Notes under the pieces: model-generated
Seen by the model: the letters and a program-made list of their open reading frames with translations, nothing else
Told to the model about the DNA's origin: nothing
The model's database searches: none
Program-made: the position numbers and the translations under genes
Part shown: positions 1 through 6,516 of the stretch, one piece after another
Numbering within the stretch: position 1 is the stretch's first letter
Layout: every line of letters begins with the position of its first letter
Assembly: GCA_002451275.1 (NCBI GenBank)
Contig: DKBS01000047.1
Span: 5,983 to 20,765 of the forward strand
DNA: 14,783 nt
Direction of reading: 5' to 3'
Source of the DNA: Planctomycetaceae bacterium UBA6894
GTDB lineage: Bacteria > Planctomycetota > Planctomycetia > Gemmatales > Gemmataceae

Positions 1-85
1 AAAAATAAATGGGAGAGGGGGACGGAACCCGCCGTCAACCCTGATTCAAAGACGGATCATACACCAGCCGATTGTGGCGGGCGAC

Positions 86-110
86 AAAAACTGGGGTGCC
101 CGGGCGCCCC
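86..110 (-). terminator. Intrinsic terminator after the HdeD-family gene
   Basis: On the minus strand, GGGGCGCC and GGCACCCC arms (110 to 93) form a very GC-rich hairpin, with one G-U pair, followed two bases later by a run of five T (90 to 86). It begins only a few bases past the stop codon at 114-116, the expected place for a rho-independent terminator. Bases 1-85 hold no gene that I can support. Confidence 0.75.
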
Positions 111-113
111 CCC

Positions 114-710
114 TCAGGCGATTTGCGCGGGCTTTTCCTTGCGGCGCCCCTCGAAGCGCTGATCCAGTTTGCGCAAGCCCCACGCCAGGGACGTGGTGGA
201 TACGCCACGCATGAGTAGGCTTACGCCCACAAAGGTTCCAACCACCCAGATGGCGGATTCGGGCCATTCCGCGGCGATCATCACACCGCACAAGATGGAC
301 ACAATGCCCGAAAGCAGGCTGACCCACCAGTTAGGGGCGTGGGTGAAAACGGCCAGGCAGGCGCGGAAAACGCCAGCAACAAACAGCATGGCCGCGAAAA
401 ACAGCGTGAACATGCCCAGGGCCTCGATGGGCCTGGAGATGACCAGCAAGCCGAAGAGGATGTCGAGAATCCCCACCAGGAGGTAAAAAAGCACCCCCTG
501 CCACCCGCGGGCCGAAAAGGTGGTTCCCAGTTCGATAATGCCACCCAGCAGAATCATCCAGCCCACAAAAAGGGTGGTACCCAACGACACGGTGAACGGG
601 GTGGCCAGGGCTACCAATCCCAGCACAATCATCAGGATGCCCCAGGCAAGAATCCATCTCCAGCGGGACACAACTCCCTGCAACCCCTCAAGCAACAGCG
701 GCATCACCAT
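114..710 (-). CDS. HdeD-family (DUF308) six-helix membrane protein
   Basis: The 198-residue product is almost wholly hydrophobic, with six predicted membrane helices, roughly residues 15-35, 40-62, 72-94, 98-122, 130-150 and 154-178, and a basic C-terminus rich in K and R. The helix spacing, the GxxxxxxG-type turns such as GILDILFGLLV, and the length match the HdeD/DUF308 family of small inner-membrane proteins. In E. coli, HdeD is linked to acid resistance, but most family members have no defined role. I chose the ATG at 710 because the family begins close to the first helix. A weak GGGTG lies about six bases upstream. A second ATG at 704 is equally possible. The gene follows the sigma/anti-sigma pair on the same strand but is separated from it by a strong hairpin, so it may be only weakly co-transcribed with them. 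Confidence 0.8.
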   Translation of the reverse strand: MVMPLLLEGLQGVVSRWRWILAWGILMIVLGLVALATPFTVSLGTTLFVGWMILLGGIIELGTTFSARGWQGVLFYLLVGILDILFGLLVISRPIEALGMFTLFFAAMLFVAGVFRACLAVFTHAPNWWVSLLSGIVSILCGVMIAAEWPESAIWVVGTFVGVSLLMRGVSTTSLAWGLRKLDQRFEGRRKEKPAQIA

Positions 711-740
711 GACTTCACCCACATTGGAACGATTCAATAG

Positions 741-772
741 AAAGACCCCGGACTTGCTTGTCCGGGGTCTTT
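741..772 (-). terminator. Perfect 13-bp hairpin between the anti-sigma-like gene and the HdeD gene
   Basis: AAAGACCCCGGAC at 741-753 is exactly complementary to 760-772 across a six-base loop. The A/T bases at the stem ends give a short T stretch in either direction, as in bidirectional intrinsic terminators, but the run is only TTT followed by CTATTG on the minus strand. It lies about 50 bases after the stop of the upstream gene and about 30 bases before the HdeD start. It would therefore end the sigma operon or reduce read-through into HdeD. Confidence 0.65.
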
Positions 773-820
773 GAAGGGTATCACACCACCATGGGCGTTT
801 GCAGCGCCCGCGACTGATTC

Positions 821-1804
821 TCAAGGGTGATCGTCACCCGATCCAAGCACCCTGTCCGAGGAACTGATGCCGGCCCGGGGCCAGCCGTTGGCGTTGAGGT
901 AAATATCGTCACCGGAGGGAAGGGTGCGGTCCGTGTGGAAACGCACATGGCCGCCGTGGTGCAACACATTCTGACCGCGACCACCATGGTTGGGGCTGTT
1001 GCCCTTGGCACCGGTTCCCACCGTGCGGGGCCCCCTGTCGGCCAGCAGCGGAAGGTCCTCGCCCTGATCCCGTCGTGGGCCCTCCAAACGGCCCTGGGCG
1101 TTGATGTGCCCAAGCGAGTAGGCGTAAGAACCACCCACGGCCCGGGCCACGCGCTGGTAACGAACCGCGTCCTCCCGGTACAGGCGGTCCAGTTCTGACT
1201 GGGTCGGGCGCGCCAGAGGAATCGGGTCGGCGCAGACCGGGTGATGGTTTTCGGGCAGCAGGCCTTTCTCCACCAGCGAAACCAGATAGGTTCCCGCGGC
1301 GCTGCGGGGGCCGCTGGGGGAGATTTGCGGGTAGCGTCCGTTGTGGATGTCGGCATGGTTGTTGAACGCAACGCCCAGGTCGCGGAGGTTGTTCTGGCAG
1401 GCCACCTCGCGATGGCGCACCCATGCCTGGCGGATGGACGGGAAGGCGACCATGCCGGCCACCACCATCACCCCCGCTGCGACCGCCATGTCAGCCATAC
1501 GCCAAGTCGCCCAATTCCAGGCGGGCTTGGCAGGCGCGGGGGCCTTGCGCATGCGGATGATGGTGGAGGACTGCGCCTCGCGGGCCTGGGCCACCCGGGC
1601 CAAGGTCCGCTGCGCGAGGTTTTTCGGCGGCTCGACCGGCTCGCGGTCGAAGCTGGAGAGGGCGGACTTCAGTTGGTCGAGCTGCCGGGCAAATCCGGCG
1701 TCTTTGGCCGCAAGCTCTTTCGCCTGGCGCGCCTCGGACTCGTCCAGGCAGTTGAAAGCCAAACCTACCAATAGATGCTCTATGGACGCTTGTGATTCAG
1801 GCAT
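821..1804 (-). CDS. Probable anti-sigma factor with a DUF1559/prepilin-like outer domain
   Basis: The 327-residue product starts 30 bases after the ECF sigma gene, the usual place for its anti-sigma partner. Residues 1-75 form a charged helical segment (cLDESEARQAKELAAKD) like the cytoplasmic domain of anti-sigma factors, but without the HxxxCxxC zinc site of ZAS proteins. One membrane helix spans about residues 103-123. The outer part carries CQNNLRDLGVAFNNHADIHNG (C136 onward) and, at about 269-290, a GNSPNHGGRGQNVLHHGGHVRF segment. Both resemble DUF1559/type II prepilin-like proteins that are abundant in Planctomycetes, where the end of the second segment usually reads DGHV rather than GGHV. 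I infer that the product holds the sigma factor at the membrane and senses something outside. The reading frame is supported by these motifs, whereas an overlapping frame ending at 781 has none. GGGAT about nine bases before the ATG is a modest ribosome site. Confidence 0.7.
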   Translation of the reverse strand: MPESQASIEHLLVGLAFNCLDESEARQAKELAAKDAGFARQLDQLKSALSSFDREPVEPPKNLAQRTLARVAQAREAQSSTIIRMRKAPAPAKPAWNWATWRMADMAVAAGVMVVAGMVAFPSIRQAWVRHREVACQNNLRDLGVAFNNHADIHNGRYPQISPSGPRSAAGTYLVSLVEKGLLPENHHPVCADPIPLARPTQSELDRLYREDAVRYQRVARAVGGSYAYSLGHINAQGRLEGPRRDQGEDLPLLADRGPRTVGTGAKGNSPNHGGRGQNVLHHGGHVRFHTDRTLPSGDDIYLNANGWPRAGISSSDRVLGSGDDHP

Positions 1805-1834
1805 GGCTTCGGTATCCCTGCGCGAAAGGGGGAG

Positions 1835-2488
1835 TTATTCCCGCGGGCCTGGAGCGGAGTCGGCTCCATCGGTGTTGCTCCGCAGCTTTTGCAGCAGTCT
1901 GCCGACCGCCGCGTGAAGCCGCGACTTCACCGTCCCCACCGGCACCCCCAAAACCTCCGCGATATCCTTATATTTCATCTCCTGGTAGTAGGCCAGGAGC
2001 AAAACCTCACGGTACAGTTCGGGCAGCTCCTCCACCGCCAAGCGGAGGGCCTGCCTTTGTTCCTCCAAACTCAGCGCGTCCTGCGGTGATTGGTCCTTGG
2101 AGACCAGCAGGTCGGCGAGGCTGGATTGATCCGTCTCGCCTCCCGATGAACCCTTCCGGTCCAGGCTGATCGCACCGCGCCGGTTGACCCGCCGAAGCGC
2201 GTCGACTGCCTGATGTGTGGCAATGGTGTACAGCCACGGGCGCACCGGGCGACCTGCCTCGTACTGGTCGAGCTTTTCATAGACCTTCAGGAAGGTGTTT
2301 TGAAAAACATCCTCGGCCAGCGCGGCATCCCCCAGATACCGGCGCAAATAACCGTACAGCTCCTTCTCGTAACGGTGAACCAACGAGTCGAAAGCGCCGC
2401 GGTCACCCGCACGCGCCGCCTCAAGCAGCATTTCATCGGTCAAACCGGTGTCGGCACCGGATACCTCCGAATCGGCCGTCTTGGGCAC
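1835..2488 (-). CDS. ECF-type RNA polymerase sigma factor
   Basis: This 217-residue product has the two-domain plan of group 4 (ECF) sigma factors. Region 2 spans about residues 24-105 and includes AEDVFQNTFLKVY (58-70), for core polymerase binding, and RPWLYTIATHQAVDALRR (83-100), for the -10 element. A linker without region 3 follows. Region 4 spans about 140-203, with LPELYREVLLLAYYQEMKYKDIAEVLGVPVGTVKSRLHAA forming the -35 helix-turn-helix. It would direct RNA polymerase to a small regulon, probably envelope or stress genes. The start is GTG at 2488. It is chosen because GGGAGG sits five bases upstream and the next in-frame ATG (residue 20) would cut into region 2. It is likely co-transcribed with the membrane protein just downstream. 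The first 18 residues are an unconserved-looking acidic extension. Confidence 0.93.
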   Translation of the reverse strand: MPKTADSEVSGADTGLTDEMLLEAARAGDRGAFDSLVHRYEKELYGYLRRYLGDAALAEDVFQNTFLKVYEKLDQYEAGRPVRPWLYTIATHQAVDALRRVNRRGAISLDRKGSSGGETDQSSLADLLVSKDQSPQDALSLEEQRQALRLAVEELPELYREVLLLAYYQEMKYKDIAEVLGVPVGTVKSRLHAAVGRLLQKLRSNTDGADSAPGPRE

Positions 2489-2552
2489 TCGATCCTCCCT
2501 TGTTACGCCCGCCCGAAATGGATGGTTCAGGCAAAAACCCTATTAAAAATAA

Positions 2553-2582
2553 ATGATATTTTTATATTTCAACTTCAATCAA
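2553..2582 (-). promoter_or_regulatory. Probable promoter of the sigma/anti-sigma operon
   Basis: On the minus strand TTGATT (2582-2577) and TATCAT (2558-2553; five of six match to TATAAT) are separated by 18 bases, about 65 bases upstream of the GTG start. They sit in a markedly AT-rich strip in an otherwise GC-rich window, between the metG stop and the sigma gene. An alternative is that an ECF-type autoregulated promoter lies in the same 105 bases, but I see no clear AAC-type -35. Confidence 0.4.
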
Positions 2583-2593
2583 AAAATTCCGCC

Positions 2594-4171
2594 TTATTCC
2601 TTGGTGTCCGCTTCCAGATCAATTCTAGGAAAGAGCGGTGCCACCTTGCCCCCCACCAGTTCCGCGATGACCCTGGTATCCTCCGGCAATATCGGCGATT
2701 CCAGGGCGTCCGCCGTGGAAACGGCCTCGAACGGCTTGGCGAAATTGAATCCGCCGTACAGGGTGGCCGCCAGCTTGGGCAGAAAAGGTTTCAACAGCAC
2801 CGCCGCGACCCGGACCGCCTCGACCAGATCGTGGAGCACCACGGCCGCGGCCGCCTTGTCCGTTTTCACCAGAGACCACGGCGCCATCTTCTCGGCGTGC
2901 TGGTTGGCCGGCACCAGAACACCCTGCCAAAGCGTTGCCAGCGCCTGGTTGTAGTGCAACGACTCCACCTGCTGGCGATACCTGGCCACCAACTCGGCGC
3001 GGCTTATCTCACCCACCGGCAGCACGGCGCGACGACCGGCTGTTCCATCCAGCACCGCGCCGAAATTGCGCCCCACCAGGCCCGTCACACGGCTGTAGAG
3101 GTTGCCCAGGTTGTTGGCGAGGTCGGAGTTGTACAGATCGGCGAAGCGCTTCCAACTGAACTCGCCATCACCCGGGAAGGGACACTCGCGCAGGAAATAG
3201 TAGCGGAAAGCCTCGGCGCTGAACTTGCGGAGGATGTCCATGGGCTCGACCAGCGTGCCCAGCGATTTGGAGATCTTCACCGTCTCCTGACCGCTCTTGA
3301 TGTAGACAAACCCGTGGCCGAAAACCCTTTTGGGCGGCGCGATGCCCGCCGCCATGCACATGGCCGGCCACAGCGCGCAATGGAACCGGGTGATGTCCTT
3401 GCCGATGACATGCAGATCCGCCGGCCACCACTTGCCGAAACGGTCCATGTCGGACCCGTAGCCGGCGGCGGTGATGTAGTTGAGCAGGGCGTCAAACCAC
3501 ACATAGATAGTGAACCGTTCATCCCACGGCAGGCGAATGCCCCAGTCCTGTCCTGAGCGGGTGATGTTCACGTCGAGCAGTTCGGTCTTCACGAGGTTCA
3601 TTACCTCGTTGCGACGCGACTCGGGCTCGATGAAGTCGGGATTGGCCTCGTAGAAGGCCAGCAACTTGTCCTGGAATTTGGACAGGGCGAAATACCAGCA
3701 ATCTTCCTTCCGGCGCACCGCGGGCACCTTGTGCGCCGGGCATTTGCCGTCCTCCAGCTCCTTCTCGGTCTTGAAGGCCTCGCAGCCGTCGCAGTACCAG
3801 CCCTCGTAGCCGGCCTTGTAGATGTAGCCGGCGTCATAGACCTTCTGGATGAAGGCGCGGCAACCTGCGTGATGGCGGGCCTCGCTGGTCTGGATAAAGT
3901 CGTCGTTGGAGATGCCCAGGGCGGCCCAGACTTCCTTGAACTCGCCAGCCATCCGGTCGCAATACGCCTGCACCCCCTCGCCCAGTTCCTGAGCCCGGCG
4001 AGCCACCTTGATGGTGTTCTCATCGTTGCCCATCAAAAAGAAGACTTCGTAGCCTTCCATCCGGCGGTAACGGGCCTGCACATCGGCACCAATCTTTTCA
4101 AAAGCGGTGCCAATGTGCGGCCTGCTGTTGGGGTAATCGATGGCGGTGGTGAGGAAAAAACGCTTCGCCAT
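2594..4171 (-). CDS. metG: Methionyl-tRNA synthetase
   Basis: The enzyme attaches methionine to tRNA-Met (initiator and elongator) in the cytoplasm, using ATP. The 525-residue product shows the class I signatures: the HIGH-type motif RPHIGTAF at residues 17-24 and the KMSKS-type loop KISKS at 299-303. The connective-peptide zinc site is C127xxC130...C144PxH147, the single-knuckle arrangement seen in the Thermus-type enzymes. The anticodon-binding helical domain follows with LANNLGNLYSRVTGLVGRN. The protein ends soon after this domain, so it has no C-terminal Trbp111-like dimerisation domain. I chose the ATG at 4171 because MAKRFFLTTAIDYPN is the conserved family start. An upstream in-frame extension to 4297 encodes unrelated sequence. 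It faces away from the cysteine desulfurase gene and appears to be a single-gene unit. Confidence 0.97.
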   Translation of the reverse strand: MAKRFFLTTAIDYPNSRPHIGTAFEKIGADVQARYRRMEGYEVFFLMGNDENTIKVARRAQELGEGVQAYCDRMAGEFKEVWAALGISNDDFIQTSEARHHAGCRAFIQKVYDAGYIYKAGYEGWYCDGCEAFKTEKELEDGKCPAHKVPAVRRKEDCWYFALSKFQDKLLAFYEANPDFIEPESRRNEVMNLVKTELLDVNITRSGQDWGIRLPWDERFTIYVWFDALLNYITAAGYGSDMDRFGKWWPADLHVIGKDITRFHCALWPAMCMAAGIAPPKRVFGHGFVYIKSGQETVKISKSLGTLVEPMDILRKFSAEAFRYYFLRECPFPGDGEFSWKRFADLYNSDLANNLGNLYSRVTGLVGRNFGAVLDGTAGRRAVLPVGEISRAELVARYRQQVESLHYNQALATLWQGVLVPANQHAEKMAPWSLVKTDKAAAAVVLHDLVEAVRVAAVLLKPFLPKLAATLYGGFNFAKPFEAVSTADALESPILPEDTRVIAELVGGKVAPLFPRIDLEADTKE

Positions 4172-4389
4172 TCCGTGCGGGCTCCCGGTCCAACAGTCCA
4201 ATGCACAATAAACCCATGTCCTGACAGTACTTTGTATCGGGAAGGAGGGTCCAGGCCCTAGCCGAAAGAGGCAGAAATGCGGGAAAAACCACTGCAACTA
4301 ATCCATATCATTTGCTATTAACCTGCCAGTAAGGCGCATGACCCAGGTGCGAATAGACTGCCCCATCCCCGGCCTGTTAGCCTGCAAGG
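4172..4389. other. Divergent intergenic region between metG and the cysteine desulfurase gene
   Basis: This 218-base gap must hold the promoters for both divergent transcripts. It is more AT-rich around 4295-4325. On the plus strand TATTAA at 4316-4321 could be a -10 with CTGCAA at 4292-4297 as a poor -35. For metG I see no convincing pair of hexamers. I find no gene, no tRNA and no strong hairpin here. The Shine-Dalgarno for the plus-strand gene is poor (AAGG directly abutting the ATG). Confidence 0.35.
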
Positions 4390-5538
4390 ATGGCAGACCC
4401 AATCAATTTGGATCACAACGCGACAACGCCCTGCCTGCCTGAGGTGATTGAGGCAATGGCGCCATGGTTTGGCCATGCCGCCAACCCCGCCAGCCCGCAC
4501 CAGATTGGTCGCAAGGCGCGACAGGCCCTGGACGATGCGCGCGAGCGGAGTGCCAGCCGTCTGGGTGCCTGGCCCGATGAACTGGTTTTCACCTCCGGCG
4601 CAACCGAGTCGAACCAGGCGGCCTTGCTGGGCCTCGCTCCTGTGGGATCCCCCACGCTGCTGGTCTCAAAACTGGAACACCCGTCCGTTTCCACCCCGGT
4701 GGAGATGCTGGTGGCCCGCGGGTCCAAGGTGATGCCTTTGCCAGTTTCGCCCCAGGGCGAGTTCGAACCCGACAAGCTGGAGAATCTGCCCGAAGGCCCC
4801 TTGGTGTTAATCGCGCACCTGGCCCACCATGGGACGGGTGCGATCCAGCCGGTGGCGGAATTGGTTCAACACCTGGCCGAACGGGCGCCGGGCCGCTGCC
4901 GGGCCCACACCGATGCCACGCAGGCGGTTGGCAAGATTCGCGTGAATTTCCACAAACTTGGTGTGGACACCCTGGCCGCATCGGCACACAAATTTAACGG
5001 CCCCGCGGGTATCGGGCTGCTCCTTGTGCGCCGGGGCAAGCCGTGGGCCCCCCAAACGATCGGGGGTGGCCAGGAATTGGGCCGACGCGGTGGCACCCCT
5101 TCGGTGGCCCTGGCGGTGGGCATGGCCCGCGCGCTGGATCTGGCCCACGAGCAGATGGAGAAACGGCAAGCCCATTGCCTGGATCTGCGCCGGGCGTTCC
5201 TGAACAGGCTGTGGGCCAACTGCTCCCCGCTGGAAGTGATCGGCCCGCCGGAAGGCCACGGGCTGGCCCATACGCTGCTCGTCCGTTTCCCCGTGGTGAA
5301 GGCAGGCCTGGCGGTGATGGGATTCGATCTGGAAGGGGTTGCCACCAGCACGGGCAGCGCCTGCGCCAGCGGCAGCCAGCGGCCCCTGCCGGGCCTGGAA
5401 CTGCTGGTCCCCGATGAGGCCCACCGGCGCGAGGTGGTGCGCCTGAGTTTCGGGCACGAGCAAACTGTCGCCGAGCTGGAAGAGGCGGGCGAGCGGATCG
5501 CCAGGGTTGTCCGGAAATTGCGGGGCAACCCGCCATGA
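4390..5538 (+). CDS. Cysteine desulfurase, NifS/IscS-like, with divergent active-site loop
   Basis: This class V, PLP-dependent aminotransferase-fold protein should take sulfur from cysteine as a protein persulfide for Fe-S clusters or thio-modified tRNA. The 382 residues include the family start INLDHNATTP (5-14), FTSGATESN (67-75), H96 stacking over PLP, HTDATQAVGK (173-182) with the PLP-binding D175, SAHKFNGPAGIG with Schiff-base lysine K201, RRGGTPSV (232-239), and the catalytic cysteine C325 in STGSACASGS. The usual NNE-T/I-G segment next to PLP is replaced by HHGTG (residues 146-150), although the rest of the site is intact. Length matches the family. The stop overlaps the start of the next gene by four bases (ATGA), so the two are co-translated. 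No IscU/NifU scaffold or thiI/mnmA lies in view, so the sulfur acceptor is unknown. Confidence 0.92.
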   Translation: MADPINLDHNATTPCLPEVIEAMAPWFGHAANPASPHQIGRKARQALDDARERSASRLGAWPDELVFTSGATESNQAALLGLAPVGSPTLLVSKLEHPSVSTPVEMLVARGSKVMPLPVSPQGEFEPDKLENLPEGPLVLIAHLAHHGTGAIQPVAELVQHLAERAPGRCRAHTDATQAVGKIRVNFHKLGVDTLAASAHKFNGPAGIGLLLVRRGKPWAPQTIGGGQELGRRGGTPSVALAVGMARALDLAHEQMEKRQAHCLDLRRAFLNRLWANCSPLEVIGPPEGHGLAHTLLVRFPVVKAGLAVMGFDLEGVATSTGSACASGSQRPLPGLELLVPDEAHRREVVRLSFGHEQTVAELEEAGERIARVVRKLRGNPP

Positions 5539-6506
5539 GCTGGCTGAAGCTGCCGGAAAACCGGTTGGCAGGCAGGGCCATCGAACTGCTGGCCGCGGGC
5601 GAAAAAACTCCCGCGCAGTTGCTGCTCTGGGGACCGCCGGGAACGGGCAAAACCCGCCTGGGCTCGCGCTGGCTAAAACTGAAACGCGCGGAAAATCCCG
5701 ACGCCAAACTGCTTCGGATCACTTCCCAGGAATTATCCCTGCGGCTGCGGGGAGTATTTGTGCCCCCGGGCCAGCAGGCCCCGAAATCACGCCTGGGCAG
5801 CCTGCGCCGGGCCGACGCCCTGGTTCTCGAAGACATCCACCGGCTGACGTTCAAGCGGTCGGCGGCGCTGGGCCGGCTGCTGGACCACCGGGCCTCCCGG
5901 GGCCGCGCCACGCTCTTGACCAGCCGCGAACCCCTCCACCGTTTGGAACTGGATGAGGGGGCACGGGGTCGTCTGGGTGCCGGCCTGGTGGTGGGCATCC
6001 AGCCGTTGGGCCTGGCATCCCGGTTGAAGGCGCTCGACAAGCTTGCCCCGCTGTCCCGCCGGCGGTTGTGCGATACCACACGGGAATGGCTGGCCCGTCA
6101 GGCGGGGCCTTCCTGGCGGGGCCTGGCGGCCGTCGCAAGGGTGCTCAAGGCGCGGCTGGCGCCCGATGGGCCGGAGCTTGACCACCCCGCGGGCAGAAAA
6201 CTATTGGCGGATCTGGAAAAGCCGAAATTGCGCGCGCCCGACCTGATCCGGCTCACCGCCAGGCATTTCGGCGTGACCGAGACGGCAATCAAGGGCAAAG
6301 GCCGCCAACCCAGCCTGGTGCTGGCGCGGCAGGTGGCCATGGCGATCCTGCGGCGCCACACCGAACTGTCGCTTGAAAAAATCGGCGCGCTGCTGGGGGG
6401 CCGCGACTCGGCCACCGTGCGACATTCCCTATCCAAGATGGCCGCCACCACCCACCCCATGGCGGTTTCCGCCCTGCGCGAACTCAGCCAAAGGGCGGAG
6501 GGATAG
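5535..6506 (+). CDS. Short DnaA-like AAA+ ATPase with altered domain IV DNA-contact residues
   Basis: The 323-residue product aligns with DnaA domains III and IV, but residue 1 lies almost at domain III, so the DnaB-binding domain I and linker II are missing. Visible parts are Walker A GPPGTGKT (33-40), Walker B ALVLEDIH (95-102), sensor 1 LLTSREP (127-133), box VII with the candidate arginine finger RGRLGAGL (144-151), a sensor 2-like segment WRGLAAVARVLKAR (194-207), and a domain IV from about 235. The DnaA signature GGRDHTTVLH reads GGRDSATVRH (288-297), which changes the base-contacting His and Thr. It may be a DnaA paralogue acting as a replication regulator (Hda-like) or a transcription factor, rather than the initiator itself. 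It is translationally coupled to the cysteine desulfurase by ATGA. No dnaN or clear DnaA-box cluster is nearby. That it belongs to the DnaA family is firm; its function is not. Confidence 0.85.
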   Translation: MSWLKLPENRLAGRAIELLAAGEKTPAQLLLWGPPGTGKTRLGSRWLKLKRAENPDAKLLRITSQELSLRLRGVFVPPGQQAPKSRLGSLRRADALVLEDIHRLTFKRSAALGRLLDHRASRGRATLLTSREPLHRLELDEGARGRLGAGLVVGIQPLGLASRLKALDKLAPLSRRRLCDTTREWLARQAGPSWRGLAAVARVLKARLAPDGPELDHPAGRKLLADLEKPKLRAPDLIRLTARHFGVTETAIKGKGRQPSLVLARQVAMAILRRHTELSLEKIGALLGGRDSATVRHSLSKMAATTHPMAVSALRELSQRAEG

Positions 6507-6516
6507 GGCCAAATCA

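Noticed and set aside
781..1371. Alternative frame overlapping the anti-sigma-like gene and reaching further downstream
   Set aside because: I considered a frameshift giving a longer C-terminus, but the motifs GNSPNHGGRGQNVL and DDIYLNANG run unbroken in the chosen frame to its stop at 821.
2213..3556. Long open frame on the plus strand, 447 codons, opposite metG and the sigma gene
   Set aside because: It lies antisense to two genes with clear conserved motifs. Its translation is rich in R, H, Q and G with no recognisable domain, as expected of an antisense shadow in GC-rich DNA.
4172..4297. 42-residue N-terminal extension of metG
   Set aside because: The extension has no similarity to MetRS. 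The conserved protein starts at MAKRFFLTTAIDYPN.
4994..6079. 361-codon minus-strand frame across the cysteine desulfurase and DnaA-like genes
   Set aside because: It spans the junction of two well-supported genes on the other strand and has low-complexity R/P/S/A composition.
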